Shown piece by piece: positions 14,911-23,182 of a stretch of DNA of 30,143 nucleotides. The notes under the pieces are model-generated. The model ran no database searches, was not told the DNA's origin, and saw nothing but the letters and a program-made list of their open reading frames with translations. Positions within the stretch are counted from its first letter, which is position 1. Each line of letters opens with the position of its first letter. The DNA comes from a virus, in the IMG/VR virus record IMGVR_UViG_3300021962_000443, positions 1-30,143 of that record. One strand, written 5' to 3'. Both the position numbers and the translations under genes were made by a program.

Positions 14911-14931
14911 ATGAAAACTTCCGTATTATGA
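14911..14931 (+). other. Mini-ORF in the gp18 leader (MKTSVL)
   Basis: ATG at 14911 opens six codons and a TGA at 14929-14931, within the leader between the late promoter and gp18. The A/G-rich AAAAGGG just before it could act as a poor Shine-Dalgarno. It may be translated, or be a by-product of the conserved post-promoter block shared with 19778-19789. Confidence 0.3.
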
Positions 14932-14967
14932 ACTTATTATTACTAAACAAACAAAAGGAAAACTGTC

Positions 14968-16587
14968 ATGGCACTATTTACTCCATCACAATCTCCCGCA
15001 ATTACATTTAGAGAAGTTGATCTAACAGGCGTAGTGCCTAATGCTCAATCTACCACAGGTGCATTTGTAGGAAATTTTAACTGGGGTCCAGTTAGACAGC
15101 CTGTTCTTGTTTCAACAGAAGCAGAATTAGCTAGTGTATTCGGTACTCCAGATACAGATAATAATGTAGATTATTTATCTGCCGCAGCATTCCTTAGATA
15201 TTCTAACTCTTTGTATGTGATTCGCGAAATATCAGATAGCTGTGTAAACGCTGCTGATAACGTGGGTGACGCACAATTAATTAGAAATAAGGATGCTTTT
15301 GATGCAACCACTTTCAGTGGCGGTGAAAAATTTGTCGCTAGGTATCCTGGCGACTTTGGTAACTCTTTGAAAATTAGTTACTCAGTAAACGGCGCAAGTG
15401 TAAACTTCGGCGCTTCTGATTTAGCTAAATTTGATGCAGCTTCATCTACAGCTGAAGTACATGTTCTAGTTACTGACGAAGACGGTGTGATTACTGGTAC
15501 AGCAGGTACTGTATTAGAAACATTCCCATTCTTAGGAACTTCTGCTAGTGCAAAACTATCAGACGGAACATCTAACTTCTTCCAAGATGTTATTAATGAA
15601 AACTCAAACTACATATATTGCGCACTTGATTCAGCAGCTGCTTTAGATTCTTCTGAAGCTCTTTCTTTATCAGGTGGTGTTGTTTCTTCAACATTAACTA
15701 CTGGCAAAATAGCCACTGGTTTTGATGAAATTGAAAACACAGAAGAATATGAAGTTGATTTCTTAATTGCACCTGGAATGTCAGTAGAAGCTGATCAAGT
15801 CACTGTAGTTAATGATCTAGTTACCATAGCTTCATCAACACGTAAAGATTGTGTAGTTGTATCATCCCCTAACAGAGCTGCAGTCGTTAATGCGGCTAAC
15901 CCAGTAACTAGCTCTGTTACAACAACTAACCAGTTTACAAACACATCGTATCTCGTAGTGGATAATAACTGGCTTAAAGTATACGATAAGTATAATGACG
16001 TATACACTTATATACCAGCTGCTTCGTCTACTGCAGGCGTAATGGCTTTATCTGATTTGTCAGCTGCTCCTTGGTATTCACCAGCAGGACAAAGAAGAGG
16101 TAATTACTTAGGTGTCACTTCATTAGCTTACAATGCTACTAAGTCACAAAGAGATACGTTGTATAAAGTTGGAGTAAACCCAATCATAAACTTGGCAGGC
16201 CAAGGTATTGTATTGTTTGGTGATAAAACTAAACTTGCTAGACCTTCAGCTTTCGATAGAATTAATGTAAGAAGATTATTCTTAACTATTGAGAGATCAA
16301 TTGGTAGAGCAGCACAAAACGTTATGTTCGAGTTCAATGATGAGTTCACACGCGCTGAATTTGTCAATGTAGTCGAACCATTCCTAAGAGAAATCAAAGG
16401 AAGAAGAGGTATTACCGACTTCAGAGTATTATGTGATGATACTAATAATACAGCTGCTGTCGTTGATAGAAATGAGTTTATTGCTTCAGTCTTTGTGAAA
16501 CCAGCACGATCAATCAACTACGTAACATTAAACTTCGTAGCTGTAAGATCAGGTGTCACATTTGATGAAGTCGTAGGTACAGTTTAA
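14968..16587 (+). CDS. gp18: Tail sheath protein gp18
   Basis: A 539-residue contractile sheath subunit (T4 gp18 is 659; marine relatives are shorter because surface protease-resistant domains are trimmed). N-terminal ITFREVDLTGVVPNAQSTTGAFVGNFNWGP and C-terminal RAEFVNVVEPFLREIKGRRGITDFRVLCDD are classic sheath segments; the C-terminal part forms the inner sheath core that contacts the tube. AAGGA sits 8 bases before the ATG. It is transcribed from the late promoter at 14896 and followed after 27 bases by the tube gene, without a terminator between them. Confidence 0.96.
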   Translation: MALFTPSQSPAITFREVDLTGVVPNAQSTTGAFVGNFNWGPVRQPVLVSTEAELASVFGTPDTDNNVDYLSAAAFLRYSNSLYVIREISDSCVNAADNVGDAQLIRNKDAFDATTFSGGEKFVARYPGDFGNSLKISYSVNGASVNFGASDLAKFDAASSTAEVHVLVTDEDGVITGTAGTVLETFPFLGTSASAKLSDGTSNFFQDVINENSNYIYCALDSAAALDSSEALSLSGGVVSSTLTTGKIATGFDEIENTEEYEVDFLIAPGMSVEADQVTVVNDLVTIASSTRKDCVVVSSPNRAAVVNAANPVTSSVTTTNQFTNTSYLVVDNNWLKVYDKYNDVYTYIPAASSTAGVMALSDLSAAPWYSPAGQRRGNYLGVTSLAYNATKSQRDTLYKVGVNPIINLAGQGIVLFGDKTKLARPSAFDRINVRRLFLTIERSIGRAAQNVMFEFNDEFTRAEFVNVVEPFLREIKGRRGITDFRVLCDDTNNTAAVVDRNEFIASVFVKPARSINYVTLNFVAVRSGVTFDEVVGTV

Positions 16588-16614
16588 CAATTAGCGCTAT
16601 AGGAGAATCATAAA

Positions 16615-17142
16615 ATGGCAATATTAGGAGTAGACGACTTTAAGTCAAAACTAAAGGGTGGTGGCGCAAGAGCTAATCTGTTCAAGGCGACCATCAACTA
16701 TCCAGCTTTTGCTGGTGGCGATGCTGAGATTACACAGTTTATGTGTAGATCAGCTTCATTACCAACTTCAGAAATGACTGCCGTCGAGGTACCATTTAGA
16801 GGTAGAGTATTGAAAGTAACTGGCACCAGAACATTCCCTTCATGGACAACTACAATCTTCAATGATACAGATTTCGTTGTAAGAAATGCCCTTGAAAGAT
16901 GGATGAATGGTATCAACGCTCATTCAGCTAATACCGGTTTAGTTAATCCTTTGGATTATCAAGCTGATCTTAAGATTGAGCAACTCGATAGAGATGAGAA
17001 AGTCATCAAAGTATATAACTTCAGAGGAGCATTTCCAGTTAATCTTGGAGAGATCGCTCTAGCATACGATACTAACGATGCTATTGAAGAGTTTACTTGT
17101 GAGTGGGCTTATCAATATTGGGAATCAAATACAACGAGTTAA
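16615..17142 (+). CDS. gp19: Tail tube protein gp19
   Basis: A 175-residue homologue of T4 gp19 (163 residues), which polymerises into the inner tube for DNA passage. MAILGVDDFKSKLKGGGARANLFKATINYPAFAGG, then FMCRSASLPTSEMTAVEVPFRGRVLKVTGTRTFPSWTTTIFND, are highly typical of the family. It has a good Shine-Dalgarno (AGGAGA, 16600-16605). A hairpin terminator follows, so the sheath-tube pair forms one late transcript. Confidence 0.96.
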   Translation: MAILGVDDFKSKLKGGGARANLFKATINYPAFAGGDAEITQFMCRSASLPTSEMTAVEVPFRGRVLKVTGTRTFPSWTTTIFNDTDFVVRNALERWMNGINAHSANTGLVNPLDYQADLKIEQLDRDEKVIKVYNFRGAFPVNLGEIALAYDTNDAIEEFTCEWAYQYWESNTTS

Positions 17143-17148
17143 TTCTCG

Positions 17149-17156
17149 TATAAGTA
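17149..17156 (+). promoter_or_regulatory. Possible late promoter variant TATAAGTA
   Basis: One mismatch to TATAAATA, in the gap after gp19. A transcript started here would run at once into the hairpin at 17159-17188, so either that hairpin acts on the upstream transcript only, or this match is accidental. Confidence 0.3.
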
Positions 17157-17158
17157 TA

Positions 17159-17188
17159 TAGAGGGGAATGTAATTTCCCCTCTATTTT
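17159..17188 (+). terminator. Rho-independent terminator between gp19 and gp20
   Basis: TAGAGGGGAA at 17159-17168 pairs perfectly with TTCCCCTCTA at 17175-17184 across TGTAAT (10 bp stem), followed by TTTT. It should end much of the sheath-tube transcript and so limit readthrough into portal, which is needed in only 12 copies. Confidence 0.88.
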
Positions 17189-17211
17189 ATTAAATTATGT
17201 AAGGAACCATA

Positions 17212-18765
17212 ATGGCAGATAATACATTTAAAATATTTGGGTTCGAAATAAAAAGATCCCGCCAAGGTGATGAAGAACAAAAGTTGCCCTCGATCGTACC
17301 TCCGACAGATCCGGATGGTGCGGGTTATATTACTGCTGGTGGTGCGCACTATGGCCAATACATTGATTTTGATGGCGAATCAGAAGCTAAAGATAATTGG
17401 CAATTAATTAGAAAATATAGAGGTGTAGCTATGCACCCAGAGGTAGATCAAGCTATAGAAGATATAGTGAACGAAGCTATCTCAGCATCCGAATTAGAAT
17501 CATCTGTAGACATATCTATGGATAATATTGAAGCACCAGAACGTATTAAGAAAGCAATACGAGAAGAATTTGATGATATTGTGGCTATGTTAAACTTTAA
17601 TGAAAACGGTCACGATATGTTTAGAGCTTGGTATATCGATGGTAGATTATATCATCATCTAGTAGTAGATAAAAATAATTTAAAGAAAGGTATACAAGAC
17701 ATACGACTTATAGATTCAGCTAAAGTAAGAAAAGTAAAACATGTCAAAGCAGAAAAAGATGCTACGACAGGCGCCAATGTTATTAAGAAAGTAGAAGAGT
17801 TTTTCATTTATCAAGATAAACCAGGAGCACAAAACTCTGGTGTAAAATTATCTACTGACTCAGTATCTTATGTAACATCAGGTTTATTAGATGAAGGTCG
17901 TAAAAGAGTAGTATCTTATTTACATAAAGCATTAAAACCTATCAACCAATTAAGGATGATGGAAGACTCTCTTGTTATCTATAGATTAGCAAGAGCACCA
18001 GAAAGAAGAGTATTCTATGTAGATGTTGGTAACTTACCTAGAGGTAAAGCAGAACAATACATGAAAGATATTATGGCTCGTTATAGAAATAAACTAGTCT
18101 ATGATGCTTCTACTGGTGAAATAAAAGATGATAGAAAGCATATGTCTATGCTTGAAGATTTCTGGTTACCACGAAGAGAAGGTGGTAGAGGTACTGAAGT
18201 ATCTACTATTGCTGGTGGTGACAATTTAGGTAATATAGAAGATATTATCTATTTCCAAAAAAGATTGTATCGTTCATTAAACGTTCCATTACAAAGATTG
18301 GAACAAGAAGCACAATTTTCTCTAGGTAGATCAACAGAGATCTCTAGAGATGAAATTAAATTCCAAAAATTTATTAATAGGCTTAGAAAGAAATTCTCTC
18401 AAATCTTCTTAGGTATTCTTAAGAAACAATTAATACTTAAAGGTATTATTACTGAGGATGATTGGGAAGAATGGAAAAATGATATCGTAGTAGATTATAT
18501 ACGAGATAATCATTTTGCAGAACTAAGAGATATGGACATTCTTAGAGAAAGATTACAAACCATGGATCAAATATCACAATACATTGGTGAGTACTTCTCA
18601 AAAGAATGGGTCATGAAAAATGTCTTATCTTTATCAGATGATGATATTGATGACATGAAAAAAGAAATAGATGGTGAAGGTGATTCAAAAAATGATGAGC
18701 AACCCGATACACAACAAGTACCAAGCTTTGGTACACCTGCCGTAGGAGGAAATGATGAGCAGTGA
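17212..18765 (+). CDS. gp20: Portal vertex protein gp20
   Basis: A 517-residue portal subunit (T4 gp20 is 524), which forms the dodecameric ring that starts head assembly and passes DNA. Family segments seen: NWQLIRKYRGVAMHPEVDQAIEDIVNEAI, GRLYHHLVVD, RLARAPERRVFYVDVGNLPRGKAEQYM and FWLPRREGGRGTEVSTIAGG, all diagnostic of T4-type portals. AAGGAA is 6 bases before the ATG. The C-terminal tail is acidic and its end overlaps the start region of gp67. No late promoter is evident directly upstream apart from the TATAAGTA variant before the terminator. Confidence 0.97.
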   Translation: MADNTFKIFGFEIKRSRQGDEEQKLPSIVPPTDPDGAGYITAGGAHYGQYIDFDGESEAKDNWQLIRKYRGVAMHPEVDQAIEDIVNEAISASELESSVDISMDNIEAPERIKKAIREEFDDIVAMLNFNENGHDMFRAWYIDGRLYHHLVVDKNNLKKGIQDIRLIDSAKVRKVKHVKAEKDATTGANVIKKVEEFFIYQDKPGAQNSGVKLSTDSVSYVTSGLLDEGRKRVVSYLHKALKPINQLRMMEDSLVIYRLARAPERRVFYVDVGNLPRGKAEQYMKDIMARYRNKLVYDASTGEIKDDRKHMSMLEDFWLPRREGGRGTEVSTIAGGDNLGNIEDIIYFQKRLYRSLNVPLQRLEQEAQFSLGRSTEISRDEIKFQKFINRLRKKFSQIFLGILKKQLILKGIITEDDWEEWKNDIVVDYIRDNHFAELRDMDILRERLQTMDQISQYIGEYFSKEWVMKNVLSLSDDDIDDMKKEIDGEGDSKNDEQPDTQQVPSFGTPAVGGNDEQ

Positions 18766-19078
18766 AGCAATTCGTGATTTAATAGATTATTTAGATGCTA
18801 AAGACTTTACAAAAGCAGAGAAATCTTTTAATAATGCATTAAACACAAAATTAAAAGATTCTCTAGATCAAGAGAAAATAAAATTATCAGCAGCTATATT
18901 TAATAATCCAGAAGATGGAGAATTAGAGACTGATGTAACTGATGATGAAGTACTAGCTGACGAAGAAGAAGTAGAAGTTGATGATGAAATATCAGCTGAA
19001 GACGAAGCCGAGCTAGACGAATTAGAACAAGAATTAGATGATGTAGAGTTAGAAGACGAAGAGGATGACACCCGCTGA
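18755..19078 (+). CDS. gp67: Prohead core protein gp67-like
   Basis: A 107-residue very acidic protein. The N-terminal half (IRDLIDYLDAKDFTKAEKSFNNALNTKLKDSLDQEK) matches the helical start of T4 gp67 (80 residues), an inner prohead-core protein; the second half is almost all Asp, Glu and Val. There are two tandem ATGs at 18752 and 18755; AGGAGG at 18744-18749 is only 2 bases from the first but 5 from the second, so 18755 is preferred. It sits directly after portal as gp67 does in T4. Its end overlaps the methyltransferase gene by 14 bases. Confidence 0.82.
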   Translation: MSSEAIRDLIDYLDAKDFTKAEKSFNNALNTKLKDSLDQEKIKLSAAIFNNPEDGELETDVTDDEVLADEEEVEVDDEISAEDEAELDELEQELDDVELEDEEDDTR

Positions 19079-19769
19079 TATAAAAGCCGTTGGCGTAACA
19101 TTACAACCTAGAGAAGGTAGAGTACGTAACGACTTAGATGCATTGGGTTTTAACTATACACGTTGGTTATTAGAAAGACCACATATAGCTAAACACGAAG
19201 TATGGTATTCTCAGTTACAATATTGTAATGCAGAAATCCATATGCGTCATCTTAAAGAAGCTAACTCTCTAAGAGATGCTATACTAGCAGAAGTAAAACC
19301 TACTAGTATATTAAATGTAGGTACCGGAGCAGGATATCTAGAACATTGTATTAAACGTATTGGTAAAACAGTAGGTATTGATACGGTGGAATGGGATCAA
19401 GCGATGCCTATATTTGAGTTAATGCGAAACACATTTGAAGTAGAAGTTAATTATATTATGCCAGATGTGTTTAGTGATAACTGGGAAATATATGGTTGTA
19501 ATAAACAATACGACCTAATAGTATTTCAACGATTTATGGTTCCTGCAGCTGCAAAGGGTATAGATCAAAAATTAACTATACAACACATATACGACATACT
19601 TTCAAAATTTTCAAGATACGGTAAACGATTTATTATATGCTGTACAGCTAGTGAACATGTGTTATTAAATCATATTCCTAGAACAGCTGTTAGTAGAACT
19701 AAGAAAAATAGTTACGTTTATGCAAATATACAAACAGTTTTAAACGAATTAAAATCTAAAATATTATAA
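19065..19769 (+). CDS. Class I SAM-dependent methyltransferase inserted among head genes
   Basis: A 234-residue protein. ILNVGTGAGYLEHCI (about residues 84-98) is the glycine-rich motif I that binds S-adenosylmethionine in Rossmann-fold methyltransferases; VGIDTVEWD follows as the motif II strand with its acidic end, and YDLIVFQRFMVP is a motif-IV-like strand. The usual (D/N)PP(Y/F) of DNA adenine or N4-cytosine methylases is not seen, so a protein or small-molecule target is at least as likely as DNA. It overlaps gp67 by 14 bases and its stop is inside the next late promoter, so it is expressed with portal and core genes. T4 has no counterpart at this place. Substrate unknown. Confidence 0.72.
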   Translation: MTPADIKAVGVTLQPREGRVRNDLDALGFNYTRWLLERPHIAKHEVWYSQLQYCNAEIHMRHLKEANSLRDAILAEVKPTSILNVGTGAGYLEHCIKRIGKTVGIDTVEWDQAMPIFELMRNTFEVEVNYIMPDVFSDNWEIYGCNKQYDLIVFQRFMVPAAAKGIDQKLTIQHIYDILSKFSRYGKRFIICCTASEHVLLNHIPRTAVSRTKKNSYVYANIQTVLNELKSKIL

Positions 19770-19772
19770 ATA
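19765..19772 (+). promoter_or_regulatory. T4-type late promoter TATAAATA
   Basis: Exact late consensus containing the methyltransferase stop codon (TAA 19767-19769). The next ATG is 7 bases downstream, close to the expected transcription start. It should feed the core-protease-scaffold genes. Confidence 0.85.
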
Positions 19773-19779
19773 ATAAAGT

Positions 19780-19992
19780 ATGAAAACTTTTAATGTCTTT
19801 TACTCAAACTTAATTGAGAAAGTAAATCTTTCTAATGTAGTGGTAAAAAAGAAAGTTGGCAAACACTTATTACAAGTAACTAAAGATGGCAATAAATTTG
19901 TTGCTTATATTAACGGTGAAGAATTAGATCGTTATAATAATAGAGCCCAAGCAGAGAAAATGGGTTCACAATTTGCAAAGGAACTAGCATGA
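19780..19992 (+). CDS. gp68: Small prohead-core-position protein (gp68-like by position)
   Basis: A 70-residue basic protein lying where T4 has gene 68, between the gp67 and gp21 genes. T4 gp68 is about 141 residues, so this is half length and the name rests on synteny. LLQVTKDGNKFVAYINGEELDRYNNRAQAEKMGSQFAKEL suggests a beta-hairpin followed by a helix. The start has no Shine-Dalgarno and begins 7 bases after TATAAATA. The stop overlaps the gp21 start by 4 bases (ATGA). Confidence 0.55.
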   Translation: MKTFNVFYSNLIEKVNLSNVVVKKKVGKHLLQVTKDGNKFVAYINGEELDRYNNRAQAEKMGSQFAKELA

Positions 19993-20648
19993 AGTTAATA
20001 TCAGAATATGTAGAACACGAACTCGAGTTTATTACTGAGAAGAACGAAAAAGGCGAAAAGTCATATGCCATCGAAGGTGTGTTTGCACAAGCAGATCAAA
20101 AGAATCGTAATGGTAGGGTTTATCCAAAACCTATCATGGAAAAAGCAGTTGACAAATATGTCAACGAACAAGTCAAAACAAGTAGAGCAGTTGGAGAATT
20201 AAATCACCCTGAAGGGCCAACTGTTAACTTAGATAAAGTTTCACATCGCATCACAGATCTTCATTTTGAAGGAAATGATGTGATTGGAAAGGCATCTATT
20301 CTAGACACTCCTAATGGGAAGATTGTAAAAGGTCTCCTAGATGGCGGCGTCAGACTAGGTGTTTCAACTCGTGGTATGGGTAGTCTTGAGCAACGTAACG
20401 GTGTCATGGTCGTCAAGGACGACTATATTCTTAATACGGTTGACATCGTACAAGATCCATCAGCTCCTGCAGCTTTTGTTAATGGTATAATGGAAGGTGT
20501 TGAGTGGATCTGGAATAACGGCGTTATAGAACCAAGACAGATTGAACAGATTGAGACTGAAATAAAGAATGCTCCACGGAAAGGTCTTTATGAGACTGAA
20601 GTACGTGCGTTTAAGAATTTCCTCTCGTTACTCAAAAATAAAATATAA
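19989..20648 (+). CDS. gp21: Prohead core scaffold protease gp21
   Basis: A 219-residue homologue of T4 gp21 (212 residues), the serine-type protease that cleaves scaffold and capsid proteins during prohead maturation. The herpesvirus-like protease core is visible: His73 in AVGELNHPEGP and Ser126 in LGVSTRGMG are the catalytic pair, and NRNGRVYPK near the N-terminus is a family hallmark. It overlaps the gp68-position gene by 4 bases and is followed by the scaffold, its main substrate. Confidence 0.95.
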   Translation: MKLISEYVEHELEFITEKNEKGEKSYAIEGVFAQADQKNRNGRVYPKPIMEKAVDKYVNEQVKTSRAVGELNHPEGPTVNLDKVSHRITDLHFEGNDVIGKASILDTPNGKIVKGLLDGGVRLGVSTRGMGSLEQRNGVMVVKDDYILNTVDIVQDPSAPAAFVNGIMEGVEWIWNNGVIEPRQIEQIETEIKNAPRKGLYETEVRAFKNFLSLLKNKI

Positions 20649-20660
20649 TAGGAGTTATAC

Positions 20661-21746
20661 ATGTCCGAGCAACATCAAGAGCCAGAAGTAATGGAAGTTA
20701 CTGAAGCTCAAGAACCAAAAGGCAAAGGCGTCGACGCTAAGTTGAAGCCTGAAGTCGGTGCGGATGCAGAGAAAGCTTCTTTAGCAAGTGTAGACAAGGC
20801 AACAGCCGGCGTCAAAAAATCACCTGCAAGGAAAGGCGATCAAAGCAATGCAGAACCAATGCCTAAGACTAAAGCTGGTATGATTAACGCTGTGTACTCT
20901 AAGCTTAGCGGTATGAAGAAGGATGCTTTAGAAACCGTCTTTGCTAAAGTAATGGAAGATTTTGAGTCTGATGAAGAAGAAACCACTGTAGCAGTTGCTG
21001 AAGTAGCTGATATAGATGTCAAAGTAGATTTTTCCGATGACCTTAATGCGTTAGTCGAGTCAGAAGCTACACTCAGTGATGAGTTCAAAGCCAAGACAGC
21101 AGTGATATTCGAAGCTGCGGTAAAATCTAAACTCAGTCAAGAAATTGATCGTTTAGAAGAACAGTATCGTACTGAACTTGACGAGGAAGTCAAATCTACT
21201 AAAGAAGATTTAGTAGAGAAAGTCGATAGCTATCTAAACTACGTAGTTGAAAATTGGATGAAGGAAAATCATCTTGCTGTTCAGAACGGTTTACGTACTG
21301 AAATAGCTGAGACTTTTATGAACAAATTGAAAGATGTGTTTGTAGAGTCTTACATTGAAGTTCCAGAATCCAAAGTAGACCTAGTTGACGAGCTTGCAGA
21401 GCAAGTTGAAGAATTAGAAGTAAAACTCAACAAAGCAACTGAAGAAGCTATTCAAACCGCCGAAATCTTAGAAGGTTATAAAAGAGATGCAATCATTAGA
21501 GAAGCTTCTCATGGCCTAGCTGAGACCGAAGTAGAAAAACTAAAATCTTTAGTTGATGACATAGATTTTGAAGACGAATCAGTTTTTGCTAATAAAGTAA
21601 AAACCGTTAAAGAATCTTACTTCACTAAAGTAAAAACTGTAGAAGCATCTATCATTGAAGAAGTAGAAGAAGATAACGACGACACTGTTGAAGTATCTAC
21701 CTCTATGAGCTCATACTTAGACGCCATACGTAAAATTAAAAATTAA
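20661..21746 (+). CDS. gp22: Prohead scaffold core protein gp22
   Basis: A 361-residue highly charged, largely helical protein at the gp22 position (T4 gp22 is 269). Long coiled-coil-like stretches include SKLSQEIDRLEEQYRTELDEEVKSTKEDLVEKV and LAEQVEELEVKLNKATEEAIQTAEIL. The extra length lies mainly in an N-terminal 110-residue low-complexity Lys/Glu/Ala section. It forms the inner core on which gp23 assembles and is degraded by gp21. AGGAG is 9 bases before the ATG. Confidence 0.9.
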   Translation: MSEQHQEPEVMEVTEAQEPKGKGVDAKLKPEVGADAEKASLASVDKATAGVKKSPARKGDQSNAEPMPKTKAGMINAVYSKLSGMKKDALETVFAKVMEDFESDEEETTVAVAEVADIDVKVDFSDDLNALVESEATLSDEFKAKTAVIFEAAVKSKLSQEIDRLEEQYRTELDEEVKSTKEDLVEKVDSYLNYVVENWMKENHLAVQNGLRTEIAETFMNKLKDVFVESYIEVPESKVDLVDELAEQVEELEVKLNKATEEAIQTAEILEGYKRDAIIREASHGLAETEVEKLKSLVDDIDFEDESVFANKVKTVKESYFTKVKTVEASIIEEVEEDNDDTVEVSTSMSSYLDAIRKIKN

Positions 21747-21768
21747 ATTCTTTTAGGAGAAACAAAAA

Positions 21769-23106
21769 ATGTTATCATATGATCGTTTAATTGAGAAATG
21801 GTCACCAGTGTTGAACGAAGCTTCAGCTGGTTCTATTTCCGATTATCATAGAAAAGCTGTTACAGCTGTGGTTCTTGAGAACCAAGAGGCAGCTCTTCGT
21901 GAAGAGAGACACGCATCTGCTGGTTTCTTAACAGAAGACGCTCCTGCTAATAGCACTTCTGCTATAGGAAGATGGGATCCCGTCCTTATCTCTCTAGTAA
22001 GACGTGCAATGCCTAACCTTATTGCTTATGATGTCTGCGGCGTTCAGCCTATGACTGGTCCTACAGGACTTATCTTTGCAATGAAGTCAAGGTACCAAGG
22101 TGGATCCACCTCAAATCGTGAAGCTCTCTTTAACGAAGCTGAAACACGATTCTCAGGTGATTCTGCTGGCACACATGATTCTGACAACGCTTCAGGCCTT
22201 AACGGCGTTACTGATACTGACTCAGATTCAACCATTGATGACCAAAGATTGACCTCAATCTTCGCTGGCGGTATGTCAACAGCTAACGCTGAAGGCCTAG
22301 GCTCAACAGGTGCTGGTCCTGCTTCATCTTTTAATGAAATGGGCTTCACAATTGAGAAAGCTACTGTTACTGCGAAATCAAGAGCTCTAAAAGCTGAATA
22401 CAGCTTAGAATTAGCTCAAGACCTTAAAGCAATTCATGGTCTTGATGCTGAGACTGAATTGGCTAATATTCTTTCTACTGAAATCCTTGCAGAGATCAAT
22501 AGAGAAGTTGTTAGAACAATCAACTCACAAGCTAAAACAGGTTGTTTATCATCTAACGTAGCTGTACAAGGTATCTTTAACCTTTCTACAGATGCAGACG
22601 GAAGATGGTCAGCTGAGAAATTCAGAGGTCTAATGGTTCAACTAGATCGTGAAGCAAACGTAATTGCAAAAGAAACAAGAAGAGGAAAAGGTAACGTAGT
22701 TATCTGTTCTTCAGACGTAGCTACTGCTTTAGCAGCTGCTGGCGTTCTTGATTACGCTCCTGCATTAGCAACAAACTTAAATGTTGATGATACTGGAAAT
22801 ACTTTTGCTGGTGTGCTTAACGGTAGGTTGAAAGTGTACATTGATCCATATGCAACTGCTGACTATGTCACAGTTGGGTTCAAAGGTACCAACCCTTATG
22901 ACGCTGGTGTGTTCTATTGTCCTTATGTTCCACTACAAATGGTGAGAGCAGTTGGTGAGAACGATTTCCAACCAAGGATTGGCTTCAAAACAAGATACGG
23001 AATGGCTTCAAACCCATTTGTAGGTGCTACACCTGCTAACGGTCTTGCCGCAGCTAAATCAAACCAATACTACAGAATCTTCAGAGTAGACAATATTCTT
23101 GCTTAA
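21769..23106 (+). CDS. gp23: Major capsid protein gp23
   Basis: A 445-residue HK97-fold capsid subunit (T4 gp23 is 521). LVRRAMPNLIAYDVCGVQPMTGPTGLIFAM is the near-invariant T4-like gp23 signature. LTE at residues 54-56 lies 20 residues before that signature and fits the gp21 LxE cleavage rule, so mature capsid protein probably begins at Asp57; this is inference. AGGAG lies 10 bases before the ATG. There is no recognisable late promoter just upstream, so transcription should come from 19765. A strong terminator follows. Confidence 0.98.
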   Translation: MLSYDRLIEKWSPVLNEASAGSISDYHRKAVTAVVLENQEAALREERHASAGFLTEDAPANSTSAIGRWDPVLISLVRRAMPNLIAYDVCGVQPMTGPTGLIFAMKSRYQGGSTSNREALFNEAETRFSGDSAGTHDSDNASGLNGVTDTDSDSTIDDQRLTSIFAGGMSTANAEGLGSTGAGPASSFNEMGFTIEKATVTAKSRALKAEYSLELAQDLKAIHGLDAETELANILSTEILAEINREVVRTINSQAKTGCLSSNVAVQGIFNLSTDADGRWSAEKFRGLMVQLDREANVIAKETRRGKGNVVICSSDVATALAAAGVLDYAPALATNLNVDDTGNTFAGVLNGRLKVYIDPYATADYVTVGFKGTNPYDAGVFYCPYVPLQMVRAVGENDFQPRIGFKTRYGMASNPFVGATPANGLAAAKSNQYYRIFRVDNILA

Positions 23107-23132
23107 GTAGTATTTAAACTTTATAAGTTTAG

Positions 23133-23158
23133 GAAGGGCCGTAAGGCCCTTCTTTTTT
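23133..23158 (+). terminator. Rho-independent terminator after gp23
   Basis: GAAGGGCC at 23133-23140 pairs with GGCCCTTC at 23145-23152 across a GTAA loop, followed by six T residues. It ends the head-gene transcript. A small inverted repeat (AAACTT-TAT-AAGTTT, 23116-23130) precedes it. Confidence 0.95.
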
Positions 23159-23169
23159 GATACTACATG

Positions 23170-23177
23170 GATAAATA
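23170..23177 (+). promoter_or_regulatory. Possible late promoter variant GATAAATA
   Basis: One mismatch to TATAAATA, immediately after the gp23 terminator and 5 bases before the next ATG, in the same arrangement as the exact copies at 19765 and 24239. A new promoter is needed here if the terminator is efficient. Confidence 0.5.
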
Positions 23178-23182
23178 TATAC

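Noticed and set aside
16128-16517. Minus-strand open frame of 129 codons inside gp18
   Set aside because: Shadow of the conserved sheath C-terminus; no promoter, Shine-Dalgarno or motif.
18868-19101. Minus-strand open frame rich in serine (77 codons)
   Set aside because: It is the complement of the Asp/Glu-rich second half of gp67; GAT/GAA-type codons read backwards as serine. No Shine-Dalgarno or family likeness.
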